Source of the DNA: Alphaproteobacteria bacterium
GTDB lineage: Bacteria > Pseudomonadota > Alphaproteobacteria > Micropepsales > Micropepsaceae
Direction: 5' to 3'
DNA length: 64,000 nucleotides
NCBI GenBank assembly: GCA_020852655.1
Contig: JADZAI010000071.1
Span: 1-64,000 of the forward strand
Made by a program: the position numbers and the translations under genes. Under the pieces are notes generated by a model. It saw only the letters and a list, made by a program, of their open reading frames with translations. It was not told the DNA's origin and did no database searches. The stretch's first letter is position 1. The number at the start of each line of letters is the position of its first letter. Shown here piece after piece: positions 1-11,856 of the stretch.

Positions 1-758
<758 letters not shown>

Positions 759-824
759 CGGCCGATTCCTTATTTCATGCGTGCTGGTCACGGGCAACGC
801 AGCGAAAGGTACACGCTTTGTTCC

Positions 825-839
825 GTTCCGCAAGTGTTC
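825..839. promoter_or_regulatory. LexA SOS box upstream of recA
   Basis: GTTCCGCAAGTGTTC is an exact GTTC-N7-GTTC direct repeat, the LexA operator known from alphaproteobacteria. It lies 67 bp upstream of the recA start, where a promoter operator would be expected. A further GTTC at 846-849 has N6 spacing and does not fit. Confidence 0.75.
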
Positions 840-909
840 TCATCCGTTCCCCTGACGTTTTCTGACACCCCGTGACGCAACCGGCCGTCCGCCCCTAAAA
901 GCCCGGTGA

Positions 910-3758
<2,849 letters not shown>

Positions 3759-4556
3759 ACGGACCTCTGAGCGTGTAGAGCTTCGCGCCGATCTTCAGGA
3801 TGCGTGCGCGATTGATCGGTGCGTATTCGTAGATCTGACGCGGAGGCGGACGGTTCGGCTCGTTCGCTCGCGCGAAGTCCGCCTCCGAATCGAATAGTGA
3901 CAGGGAGACGCTCATATAACGCCAACCGAGATATTGGCTGCGAAATTCTAGGACCTCATTCTCGCCGTCGCCGTCAAAATCAACCGCTATGCTGTAAGAA
4001 GAACGCTCCGAATAGTTTCTCCAGTCAGGCAGCTCAGGCACCACGAAGACCTGCGCCTGCGTATAGAGCGCCGAAAAGTCCATCGCACTTTCATCAAGCT
4101 TTCCGCTGCCGTCGAACGCCTTCGTCCAACCCGCAAGGAAGGGATCGCATACCGCCGGGTCTTCGTTGACGAGGCTGGTTGGGCGGAAGGGCGCGAGCTT
4201 TGATAGGGCGTCGGAGGTGGCATGTACTGGGGCGATGGCGGTCGCGCTCTGCGCCAGGGCCATGAACGTCGCGGCGAGGATTTTCAGACTGTGACTCACG
4301 GCCGTCCTGCCTATCTCGGTGCGCGCAATCTGGTATCGAAGAGCTAAGAAATTCCTGCCGCTGGATTGTGAATGGCGCACTTGCCGCTTCTGGTAGGCGC
4401 TTTGCAATTTGTTGTCATTGGTCCGTGCAGACGAGGGGGAGCGGTGCGACTGACGAGGCGCTCCATATCGTCTTTCTGACCCGGGTCGGCGGGCGAGGAC
4501 CTAGCCAGAATAGCTCAAGGCTCGGTGGCGTTGGTGTTGAACGTACGTGCCTTTCA

Positions 4557-4650
4557 TCTGCGGAGATTACGGAGATATTCTCCGCAAGATGCGCGGAGAA
4601 TATTGCGTTTGCGGAGAAAGCCGAGCATAACCTCCGCAGAATTTGCGGAA
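4557..4650. promoter_or_regulatory. Operator-like repeat array in front of the Fic gene
   Basis: Contains a perfect 11-bp inverted repeat, ATATTCTCCGC (4575-4585) and GCGGAGAATAT (4593-4603), with a 7-bp spacer. A second dyad is TCCGCA (4633-4638) with TGCGGA (4644-4649). Further TGCGGAGA half-sites lie near 4558 and 4610. All share the unit TTCTCCGCA. The Fic protein ends in a winged-helix-like segment, so autoregulation by the gene product is the likely meaning. The array also argues that translation starts after it, at 4654. Confidence 0.6.
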
Positions 4651-4653
4651 ATT

Positions 4654-5778
4654 ATGCCCGAATATATCCACGAACTTGGCGACTGGCCGGCCTTTCGGTG
4701 GGATCAGAAAGCGCTCGAGAAAATCCTGACGGAGGTGCGCCACCGCCAGGGGCGATTGCTGGGCCGGATGCAGAATCTAGGGATCACCCTGCGAAACGAG
4801 GCCGTGCTCGTCAGCCTCACGGAGGAGGTTCTCAACACAAGCGAGATCGAGGGCGAGGTGCTCGACCCACAAGAGGTGCGCTCCTCCATCGCTCGCCGCC
4901 TCGGGCTGGAAGCGGCAGCGCTCAAACCGGCTGACCGGGCGGTGGAAGGCGTCGTCGATATGATGCTCGACGCCACGCAGCACTACGACATGTCTCTGAC
5001 CGAGGATCGGCTGTTCGGCTGGCATGCGTCGCTCTTTCCCACCGGCTACAGCGGGCTGAGCAAGATCGTCGTCGGAAACTGGCGCACGGCGGAATCGGGA
5101 CCCATGCAGGTGGTTTCCGGACCTATAGGACGCCCCAAGGTCCATTTCGAAGCTCCGCCCGCCAATCTCCTTCCGAAGGAAATGGATGCGTTCCTAAGCT
5201 GGTTCGGCGAAGACAAGACCTCCGATCCTGTCCTCAAGGCGGCTATCGCTCACCTCTGGTTCGTCACGATCCATCCGTTCGCGGACGGAAACGGACGCAT
5301 CGCGCGGGCCATAGCAGACATGCAACTCACCCGCTCGGAGGAAACCAGCCAGCGCTTCTACAGCATGTCCGCCCAAATCCGGGTAGAACGCGCGGCCTAC
5401 TACAAGATCCTGGAGACGACCCAGAAAGGCGATCTCGACATCACCGCGTGGCTGACGTGGTTCCTCGAATGCCTCGGCCGCGCCTTCGACGGCGCCGAGG
5501 TCATACTGGCCGCCGTGCTGAAAAAGGCGGCCTTCTGGAAGATGGCCGCGTACCACCCGATAAACGAACGCCAGCGCAAGGTCATCAATCTGATGCTGGA
5601 TGGCTTTGAGGGCAAACTCACGAGCTCGAAATGGGCGGCGTTGACGAAGACATCCCAAGACACCGCGAATCGCGACATTGCGGATTTGGTGGCGCGCAAC
5701 ATCCTTATGCGCAGCGCTGCCGGCGGCCGAAGCACCAGCTATTCGCTTGCAGATTTCGCCGCAGCAGAAAGCCTCTAA
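4654..5778 (+). CDS. Fic-family AMP transferase with N-terminal DUF4172-like and C-terminal HTH regions
   Basis: Fic proteins transfer AMP from ATP to hydroxyls of target proteins. The catalytic motif HPFADGNGRIAR (HPFx[D/E]GNGRxxR) is intact about 200 residues in. Upstream, TSEIEG fits the inhibitory helix motif (S/T)xxxE(G/N) of self-restrained class II Fic proteins. The N-terminus (MPEYIHELGDWPAFRWD) is typical of the DUF4172 group. The C-terminal 60 residues (SSKWAALTKTSQDTANRDIA) look like a helix-turn-helix. I chose ATG 4654 over an open frame from 4525 because the intervening bases are a repeated operator-like array. It is a single gene, convergent with cckA; its target protein is unknown. 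Confidence 0.85.
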   Translation: MPEYIHELGDWPAFRWDQKALEKILTEVRHRQGRLLGRMQNLGITLRNEAVLVSLTEEVLNTSEIEGEVLDPQEVRSSIARRLGLEAAALKPADRAVEGVVDMMLDATQHYDMSLTEDRLFGWHASLFPTGYSGLSKIVVGNWRTAESGPMQVVSGPIGRPKVHFEAPPANLLPKEMDAFLSWFGEDKTSDPVLKAAIAHLWFVTIHPFADGNGRIARAIADMQLTRSEETSQRFYSMSAQIRVERAAYYKILETTQKGDLDITAWLTWFLECLGRAFDGAEVILAAVLKKAAFWKMAAYHPINERQRKVINLMLDGFEGKLTSSKWAALTKTSQDTANRDIADLVARNILMRSAAGGRSTSYSLADFAAAESL

Positions 5779-5805
5779 GCGCAGCCAACCAGAAGCAGAC
5801 TGCGC

Positions 5806-8040
5806 CTAAATCGACCCTGAGGACATCACGTCCTTTACCTTGGCGGCGAGGTCGTTGAGCTGGAAGGGTTTGGGGAGGAAGTGGACTTCCTCGTCCATCT
5901 CGGCCTGCTTGCGGAACGAGTCCTCGGCATAGCCGGACATGAAGATGACCTTGAGGTCCTTGCGCATGGCGCGGGCGGCCTTGGCGACTTCGGGGCCGTC
6001 CATGCCGGGCATCACGACGTCGCTGACCATCAGGTGGATATGCTTGTTGACGCTGGTGAGGATCTCCAGCGCTTCCTCGCCGCCATTCGCCTTCAGCACC
6101 TCGTAGCCGCGCATTTCGAGGGCGCGCGCCGTGAGGCCGCGGACCGCGTCGTCGTCCTCGACCAGGAGGATCGTGCCGATACCGGTGAGGTCGCGGCCGG
6201 CGGCGGCGGGCTTCTTCGCTTCCGGCTCGGCGACAACCTCCGGCGCTTCGGGCGCGGCGACGTGGCGCGGCAGGTAAATCTTGAAGGTCGTGCCCTTGCC
6301 GACTTCCGATTCCGGAAAGACGAAGCCGCCCGACTGCTTCACGAAGCCGTAGACGCCGGCAAGGCCGAGGCCGGTGCCGCGGCCCTGTTCCTTGGTCGTG
6401 AAATAGGGCTCGAAGATCTTGTCGAGGATTTCGGGCGCGATGCCGGTGCCGGTGTCGGCGACCTCGATCAGCACATAGTCGGCGGGCGTCAGGATGGCGT
6501 TGGCCTGGCCGCGAACGTCGGCTTCCGAAACATTCCGGGTACGGATGGTCAGTGCGCCGCCGTCGGGCATCGCGTCGCGCGCATTGACGCACAGATTGAT
6601 GATCATGTTGTCGAACTGCGCCTGGTCGACGCGCACATTCCACAGATCGCGGCCGAATTCGTGGCGCAGCTTGATGCGCTCGGTCAGCAGGCGCTTCAGC
6701 ATCTCGCTGATGTCGGCGAGGCGGTCGGTGACCGGGCAGACCTTGGGCGTCAGCGTCTGCTGGCGCGAGAAGGCGAGCAGCAGGCCGACCATGCGGGCGG
6801 CGCGCGTGGTCGCGTTCTTGATCTGCATGAGGTCGGCGAAGGAGGGATCGCCCGCCTTGTGGCGCAGCAGCAGCATGTCGGCGAAGCCCTGGATCGCCGT
6901 CAGCGTGTTGTTGAAGTCGTGCGCGATGCCGCCGGCGAGCTGGTCGACCGCGGCCATCTTGCGCGACTGGAAGAGCTGGCTCTCGATCGACTTGAGGTTG
7001 GTGAGGTCGACGATATGCACCGCGACCGCGGTTTCGCCGTCGTCGCCCTTCACCGCCATGGCATGGATCTGCCCGGCGCCGCCTCCGTCGAAACGCACTT
7101 CCGCATGCGAGGCGTGCGAGTCGAAGGCCGAGCGGATGAGGCGCAGCACTTCGGAGCGGTCGTCGTTGACGATGAGATCGCCGATGAGGCGGCCCTTGAG
7201 GCCGGCCGGGCCTTCGGCCTTCACGAAGCGCGCGAAGGCCTCGTTGGCGATGTCGATCCTGCCATCGGCCTCCAGCATCGCCATCGGCGCGGGCGCCCCG
7301 GCGAAGAGGTCGGCGAAGGCGGATTCGCGGATGGGCTGCGGGGCGGCTTCGGCGACCGGCGCGGCAGCCGGAACCTCGCGCACCAGCGGCACGATGTCGG
7401 CGCCGCGGTCGTTCAGGTCGCCCTGCGTGACGTCGGCGAGCGGGCGGAAGCGCCAGAGGGTGAGGCGCTGTTCGGCGCGGCCGCGGGAGATGCTCTCGAC
7501 CGTCACGCGGCGCCAATGGGCGGTGTCGCCCTCGGTGGTGCGGATGTCGGCGGTGGCGTTGCCGCCCTCGGTCGCGGTGCGGGCCAGGCGGTAGAGGCGC
7601 GAGGCCATCTCGGAATCCGGCCGGATGGCGAGTTCGGGCTGGAGCAGCCGCGCCGTCTTGCCGCCGCAGAGTTCGCGGTAGGAGAGGTTCGCGAAGACGA
7701 TGGTGCCGTCGGAGCGCGTCACGACGAGCGGATCGCCGAAGCCTTCGAAGGCCGAGGCGAGCGTACGGGCCCGCCGGTCGCGGGCCGTCGAACCCGGGCG
7801 GCGCATGGCGATGGCGGCAAGCACGCCGACGCCGACGACCGTGATGCCGACGAGCAGGGCGAGCCCGGCGAAACCCGCCTCGCGGTGATAGACGACGGCG
7901 AGGATTCCGGCGGCGAAGGCGATGCCGAGGCAGAAGGCCGACGCGGTCAGCGCCGCACGACCGCCCGAGGCCGGCATGCGCCGCGGGGCTGCGGGTTCGC
8001 TCGCCTGACGCTGGATCGGGATCGCCGAGAATTCAGCCAT
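5806..8040 (-). CDS. cckA: Hybrid sensor histidine kinase CckA
   Basis: CckA phosphorylates ChpT, which passes phosphate to CtrA and CpdR, the cell-cycle and motility regulators. Of 744 residues, two membrane helices lie at about 33-50 and 56-78. A PAS-like segment follows (GFGDPLVVTRSDGTIVFANL) and a second one begins near residue 245. The kinase H-box is QLAGGIAHDFNNTLTAIQ (His about 374), followed by N-, G1- and G2-boxes (DTGTGIAPE, GRGTGLGL). The C-terminal receiver domain has VEDDDA, SDVVMPGMDG and LPKPF. It lies downstream of flhB with a short gap, so it may be co-transcribed with the flagellar export genes. ATG 8038-8040 was chosen over an upstream GTG. Confidence 0.93.
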   Translation of the reverse strand: MAEFSAIPIQRQASEPAAPRRMPASGGRAALTASAFCLGIAFAAGILAVVYHREAGFAGLALLVGITVVGVGVLAAIAMRRPGSTARDRRARTLASAFEGFGDPLVVTRSDGTIVFANLSYRELCGGKTARLLQPELAIRPDSEMASRLYRLARTATEGGNATADIRTTEGDTAHWRRVTVESISRGRAEQRLTLWRFRPLADVTQGDLNDRGADIVPLVREVPAAAPVAEAAPQPIRESAFADLFAGAPAPMAMLEADGRIDIANEAFARFVKAEGPAGLKGRLIGDLIVNDDRSEVLRLIRSAFDSHASHAEVRFDGGGAGQIHAMAVKGDDGETAVAVHIVDLTNLKSIESQLFQSRKMAAVDQLAGGIAHDFNNTLTAIQGFADMLLLRHKAGDPSFADLMQIKNATTRAARMVGLLLAFSRQQTLTPKVCPVTDRLADISEMLKRLLTERIKLRHEFGRDLWNVRVDQAQFDNMIINLCVNARDAMPDGGALTIRTRNVSEADVRGQANAILTPADYVLIEVADTGTGIAPEILDKIFEPYFTTKEQGRGTGLGLAGVYGFVKQSGGFVFPESEVGKGTTFKIYLPRHVAAPEAPEVVAEPEAKKPAAAGRDLTGIGTILLVEDDDAVRGLTARALEMRGYEVLKANGGEEALEILTSVNKHIHLMVSDVVMPGMDGPEVAKAARAMRKDLKVIFMSGYAEDSFRKQAEMDEEVHFLPKPFQLNDLAAKVKDVMSSGSI

Positions 8041-8085
8041 CAATGTCCCCACCGGATCCGTCCGGACTCGTTAGATTCGGATACG

Positions 8086-9153
8086 TTACGACCGCGATCG
8101 TTGACGCATGATGAAGCCGATGATCTGGGCGACCGCCTTGTAGTGGTCGACCGGAATGTCGGCGTCGACCTCGACCGCCGCATAGAGCGCCCGCGCCAGC
8201 GGCGGATTCTCCACGATCGGCACGTCGTTCTCGTTCGCGATCTCCCGTATCTTCAACGCCAGCGCGTCCACGCCCTTCGCGACGCATTTCGGCGCACCCA
8301 TCGTGCCAGACTCGTATTTCAGCGCAACGGCATAGTGCGTCGGGTTGGTGATGACGACCGTCGCCTTGGGAACCTCGGCCATCATGCGCTTGCGGCCGCG
8401 CTCCATGCGGACCTGCCGGATCTTCATCTTGACCAGCGGGTCGCCTTCCGACTGCTTCATTTCATCGCGGATTTCCTGGCGGCTCATGCGCATCCGCCGC
8501 AGGAAGGCGAAACGCTGCCAGACGAAGTCGACGGCGGCGAAGATGGCGATGACGGCCAGCATCGCGCCCAGCATCTTGACGGTCAGCGACCAGGCCGCGG
8601 CGCCGGCCCGGCCGGGCTCGGACGAGACCATCGCAAGCAGCGCGTTGTGGTCGGGCCAGATCGCCCACACCCCCGCCGCGGCGACGCAGCCGAGCTTGAA
8701 CAGGCCCTTTGCGAAATTGATCCAGGCCTCGCCGCCGAAGAGCCGTCCGAGGCCCTTGCCCGGCGACAGCTTGGCGAGGTCGATCTTCATCCGCTCGGCG
8801 GTCCACACCAGCGGCGCCTGCGCGATATTCCCGGCGATGCCTGCCGCCATCATCAGCAGCACCGGCAGCGCGATCAGCGCGGCGATCGCCCCGGCCGCCT
8901 GCCAGGCGAGATGCAGCACGCCCTCGCTGCCGAGGTCGAAGGCGTGCGGCTGGGCGATGAAGCTGGCGAAGCGGTTGACGAAGTCGTGCCCCGCCTGCCC
9001 GCCCCACACGACGATCGCCAGCGTCGCGGCGCTGAGCGTGGCGAAGACGACGACGTCCTGACTTCGCGGGGATTCGCCGCGCTCGGCGGCATCCGACAGT
9101 CGTTTCGATGTCGGCTCTTCGGTTTTTTGCGAGTCGTCCTGTTCTTCGGCCAT
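8086..9153 (-). CDS. flhB: Flagellar export switch protein FlhB
   Basis: Inner-membrane component of the flagellar type III export gate; self-cleavage switches export from rod/hook to filament substrates. It has 355 residues, the usual length. The N-terminus is charged (DSQKTEEPTSKRLSDAAERG), four membrane helices follow, and the cytoplasmic domain holds the autocleavage motif NPTH in VVITNPTHYAVALKYE. It starts three bases after the fliR stop and precedes cckA. Confidence 0.96.
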   Translation of the reverse strand: MAEEQDDSQKTEEPTSKRLSDAAERGESPRSQDVVVFATLSAATLAIVVWGGQAGHDFVNRFASFIAQPHAFDLGSEGVLHLAWQAAGAIAALIALPVLLMMAAGIAGNIAQAPLVWTAERMKIDLAKLSPGKGLGRLFGGEAWINFAKGLFKLGCVAAAGVWAIWPDHNALLAMVSSEPGRAGAAAWSLTVKMLGAMLAVIAIFAAVDFVWQRFAFLRRMRMSRQEIRDEMKQSEGDPLVKMKIRQVRMERGRKRMMAEVPKATVVITNPTHYAVALKYESGTMGAPKCVAKGVDALALKIREIANENDVPIVENPPLARALYAAVEVDADIPVDHYKAVAQIIGFIMRQRSRS

Positions 9154-9156
9154 GAC

Positions 9157-9930
9157 CTAGCGCGCGAACTCGCCGAAGGCCTGGCCGAAGCGGTCGAGGA
9201 AGATCTCCAGCATCGTGCCGATCAGCACCATGAGCATGGCGAAGCCGGCCATGATCGAAAGCGGCATGGAGATGAAGAAGACCTGGAACTGCGGCATCAT
9301 CTTCGAGACGACGCCGAGCCCGGCATAGAAGACGAGGCTGAGCACCAGGAACGGCACCGTCAGCTCGATGCCGAGCGCGAAGCTGCCCGAGATGAAGCGG
9401 ACGATGAGTTCCAGGAAGTCGGCCGTCGAAGGCGCGGCGCCCACCGGAAAGAGGTCGTAGGAGCGCACCAATGCGCTGAAGAGCAGCGCGTGGGCGCCGG
9501 TCGTGAAGATCATCAGGACGCCCAGCGTCGTCAGGAAGGTCGCGACGATGGCGCCGTGCTGGCCCTGCGAGGGATCGACGCTGAGCGCGAAGCCGAGGCC
9601 GGTCTGCACCGCGATCACGTTGCCGGCGACGTTGAGGCTGGAGATCAGCAGGCGGGCCGCCGTGCCGATGGCGAGGCCGATCAGCGCCTCCAGCCCGACC
9701 AGCAGGATGAGCTGGCCGGTGTCGGACGGCAGCGCCGGAATGCGCGGCATCAGCGGCGCCATCAGCACGAACGATACGGCAAGCGCCAGGCCGAGGCGGA
9801 AGCGGGCGCTGACGAACGCCTCGCCGGTGCCGGGAAAGACCATCATCATCGCGCCGATGCGCGTGAAGAGCAGCATGAAGACGAAGATCTGCTGCGGCAG
9901 CGACTGGTCGAGAATGGGAATGCCGGGCAT
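9157..9930 (-). CDS. fliR: Flagellar export gate protein FliR
   Basis: Part of the FliP-FliQ-FliR export gate in the basal body membrane ring. It has 257 residues and about six hydrophobic helices, with the family pattern FVFMLLFTRIGAMMMVFPG at the N-terminus and the conserved SFALGIELTVPFLVLSLVFY segment. It lies between fliQ and flhB on the same strand with a short spacing, the order seen in many alphaproteobacteria. Confidence 0.95.
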   Translation of the reverse strand: MPGIPILDQSLPQQIFVFMLLFTRIGAMMMVFPGTGEAFVSARFRLGLALAVSFVLMAPLMPRIPALPSDTGQLILLVGLEALIGLAIGTAARLLISSLNVAGNVIAVQTGLGFALSVDPSQGQHGAIVATFLTTLGVLMIFTTGAHALLFSALVRSYDLFPVGAAPSTADFLELIVRFISGSFALGIELTVPFLVLSLVFYAGLGVVSKMMPQFQVFFISMPLSIMAGFAMLMVLIGTMLEIFLDRFGQAFGEFAR

Positions 9931-9945
9931 GCGCGGGGGGCCGGC

Positions 9946-10209
9946 CTAGTAGGTGCCGATCCGCGCGAACATGTCGTTCATGTAGCCGCCGAGCTGCTGC
10001 GCCATGAAGGGAAGCAGGAGGAGCACGACGAGAAACACCGCGACGATCTTCGGCACGAAGACGATGGTCGCTTCCTGGATCTGGGTCAGCGCCTGGAGAA
10101 TGCCGATGATGGTGCCGACCGCGAGGGCGGTCAGCATCGCAGGGGCCGCGACGATGAGCAGGACCCAGATCGAATCGCGGGCGATGTCGAGCGCGTCGGC
10201 GCCGGTCAT
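9946..10209 (-). CDS. fliQ: Flagellar export gate protein FliQ
   Basis: A small export-gate subunit of 87 residues with two membrane helices (DSIWVLLIVAAPAMLTALAV and IVAVFLVVLLLLPFMAQQL), separated by the conserved cytoplasmic loop GILQALTQIQEATIVFVPK. This matches the length and layout of the family. It is in the flgB-to-flhB operon, 15 bp upstream of fliR. Confidence 0.95.
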   Translation of the reverse strand: MTGADALDIARDSIWVLLIVAAPAMLTALAVGTIIGILQALTQIQEATIVFVPKIVAVFLVVLLLLPFMAQQLGGYMNDMFARIGTY

Positions 10210-10249
10210 GGAACGAGGCCCTTCCGGCCTAAGGCGTGGCAGGCGGCGC

Positions 10250-10543
10250 CTAGATCGGCATCCGCAGGATTTCCTGATAGGCGGTGATGACGCGGTCGCG
10301 GAGCGCGATGACCGTCTCCAGCGAGGTTTCCGCGTTGGCGACGGCGGTGACGACGTCGACCAGCTCGGCCTTGCCGGTGGCGCTGCCCAGCATCGCCTTC
10401 TCGCCGCTGCGCGTCGCGTCGACGGTCTGCTCCAGCGTCTGGGTCAGCATGTCCGAGAAGCCGGGCGTGCCGCCGGCTTCGGCCGAGGCTTGCGGCTTGG
10501 GCGCCTGGGAATAGGCGCGCAGGGCGGATGCGATGTCGATCAT
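10250..10543 (-). CDS. fliE: Flagellar hook-basal body junction protein FliE
   Basis: FliE joins the MS ring to the proximal rod and is the first axial protein exported. It has 97 residues; the C-terminal half (ANAETSLETVIALRDRVITA, ending YQEILRMPI) is the characteristic FliE helix. The N-terminus is Ala/Gly-rich, as usual. It follows flgC directly, giving the classic flgB-flgC-fliE order. Confidence 0.93.
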   Translation of the reverse strand: MIDIASALRAYSQAPKPQASAEAGGTPGFSDMLTQTLEQTVDATRSGEKAMLGSATGKAELVDVVTAVANAETSLETVIALRDRVITAYQEILRMPI

Positions 10544-10551
10544 GGCCTAGC

Positions 10552-10965
10552 TCACCCGCGCCGCAGCAGGTCGATCGTGCGCGACACCATCGTCCGCGCC
10601 GCCTCGATCACGTTGAGATTGGCCTCATAGGCGCGCTGCGCCTCGCGCATGTCCGTCATCTCGATCAGCGGGTTGACGTTGGGCAGCATGACATAGCCGT
10701 CGGCATTCGCGGCCGGATGGCCGGGATTATACTGCATGCGGAAATCGGACCGGTCGCGAATGGTCTTGTTGGTCACGACGATGCTGGCGCCGGTCTCCTT
10801 GTCGACCTCGTCCTTGAAGGTGACGAGCTGGCGCCGGTAGGGCTCGCCGTTGGCGCCGACGGCGGTGCTGCCGGCATTGGCGATGTTTTCGGCGATCACG
10901 CGCATGCGGTCGCTCTGGACCTTCATGCCGCTCGCCGCGGTCGCCATCGATCGGGTGATGTCCAT
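10552..10965 (-). CDS. flgC: Proximal rod protein FlgC
   Basis: A rod subunit of 137 residues. The N-terminal heptad segment (SMATAASGMKVQSDRMRVIA, then ENIANAGST) and the C-terminal segment (DMREAQRAYEANLNVIEAAR) are the paired helices of flagellar axial proteins. The central part holds PNVNPLIEM, conserved in FlgC. It lies 12 bp after the flgB stop and 8 bp before fliE. Confidence 0.95.
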   Translation of the reverse strand: MDITRSMATAASGMKVQSDRMRVIAENIANAGSTAVGANGEPYRRQLVTFKDEVDKETGASIVVTNKTIRDRSDFRMQYNPGHPAANADGYVMLPNVNPLIEMTDMREAQRAYEANLNVIEAARTMVSRTIDLLRRG

Positions 10966-10977
10966 GACGATGCTGCC

Positions 10978-11403
10978 TTACCTTGGGGCTGCCACGGCCA
11001 TGCGGAGAAGCGACAGGGCCTTCTTGTAGATCTGCGACGCGGTCGAATAGTCCATCTGGGTCGACGACAGCTTCATCATCTGGTCTTCCAGCACGACCGA
11101 ATTGCCGTTCGGCGTCGCCTCGGTGTCGGGCATGTCGCGCACCCGGAAGCCCGACTGCGCGCCCTGACCGTCGCCGGCGTTGGAGGCTATGTGCAGCGGG
11201 TTGGTCAGCGTCATCCCGGTGCCGTCGGACTCGCCCGCGGCCATGGCGGCGAAGTCGGGCGTCTCGACATCCCTGGCGCGGAAGCCCGGCGTGTTGGCGT
11301 TGGCGACATTCTCGGCGATCACCGCCTGGCGCGCCGTCAGATAGGACATGCGCTCGCGCAAGGTCTCGAACAGCGGCAGCTTGGTGAGGTCCATCGGCGC
11401 CAA
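10978..11403 (-). CDS. flgB: Proximal rod protein FlgB
   Basis: First gene of the flgB-flgC-fliE-fliQ-fliR-flhB run. Its 141 residues carry the axial-protein motif AVIAENVANANTPGFRARDV near the N-terminus and a C-terminal helix (MMKLSSTQMDYSTASQIYKK). A second in-frame ATG three codons later (MDLTKLP) is an equally good start. The upstream region contains a CGGCA-N5-TGCCG-type dyad and CtrA boxes shared with the divergent fliO-fliP pair, so it is probably a class II, CtrA-driven promoter. Confidence 0.94.
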   Translation of the reverse strand: MAPMDLTKLPLFETLRERMSYLTARQAVIAENVANANTPGFRARDVETPDFAAMAAGESDGTGMTLTNPLHIASNAGDGQGAQSGFRVRDMPDTEATPNGNSVVLEDQMMKLSSTQMDYSTASQIYKKALSLLRMAVAAPR

Positions 11404-11436
11404 ATCCGCGGCCCGTCATGGTTGACGCGGCCTTAA

Positions 11437-11453
11437 CCGGCAGAATGTGCCGG
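11437..11453. promoter_or_regulatory. FlbD/ftr-like dyad between flgB and fliO
   Basis: CCGGCA-GAATG-TGCCGG is a perfect 6-bp inverted repeat with a 5-bp spacer. The same CGGCA-N5-TGCCG core recurs at 21756, 22548, 28043 (last base degenerate), 59185 and 60244, always beside flagellar promoters. Caulobacter FlbD binds dyad ftr elements in the same kind of location; identity with ftr is my inference. Confidence 0.55.
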
Positions 11454-11459
11454 GTGCGG

Positions 11460-11530
11460 TTAAGCAGAGATTAAGAGAGGTAAACCGCACCGCCGTTAAC
11501 CGAGCTTAACGCGGTCTTAACCCAGCTTAA
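11460..11530. promoter_or_regulatory. CtrA binding boxes, flgB-fliO divergent promoter
   Basis: Two exact TTAA-N7-TTAA sites: 11460-11474 (spacer GCAGAGA) and 11506-11520 (spacer CGCGGTC). Extra TTAA copies at 11496 and 11527 keep 6-bp spacing. This is the consensus for phosphorylated CtrA. It fits control of the early flagellar genes on both sides by the CckA-ChpT-CtrA pathway. Confidence 0.7.
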
Positions 11531-11574
11531 TCCTAGCTGCCCGGCGCAGCAGAAGGCTGCGCTTCAGGCCGCGC

Positions 11575-11856
11575 ATGGATCTCGACGCCCTCATTCGCCT
11601 TTCGGCCGCCCTCGGCGTCGTGCTCGGCCTCATCCTGCTGGGCGCCTGGGCGCTGCGGCGCTTCGGCTTCGCCAGCCTCAAGGTCGCCCAGCCGGGCAAG
11701 CCGGCGCGCCTCTCGGTGGTCGAAGCCCGGCCGCTCGACATCCGCCGCCAGCTCGTGCTGGTGCGGCGCGACGGCGTCGAGCATCTGCTGGTGCTGTCGC
11801 CCAACGGCGAGACGGTGGTCGAGACCGGCATTCCGGCGCGCGAGGGGACGGCGTGA
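11575..11856 (+). CDS. fliO: Flagellar biosynthesis protein FliO
   Basis: FliO helps assemble the FliP ring of the export gate. The product is short (93 residues), as in many alphaproteobacteria: one N-terminal membrane helix (AALGVVLGLILLGAWAL) followed by a small basic cytoplasmic domain with the pattern RLSVVEARPLDIRRQLVLVR. Its stop overlaps the fliP GTG start (GTGA), indicating translational coupling. Confidence 0.85.
   Translation: MDLDALIRLSAALGVVLGLILLGAWALRRFGFASLKVAQPGKPARLSVVEARPLDIRRQLVLVRRDGVEHLLVLSPNGETVVETGIPAREGTA

Noticed and set aside
5881-10287. A 1468-codon open frame on the plus strand
   Set aside because: It is the antisense of cckA, flhB, fliR and fliQ, whose domains and motifs are unambiguous. 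Long antisense frames are common in GC-rich DNA, and its His/Arg/Asp-rich composition is typical of such shadows.
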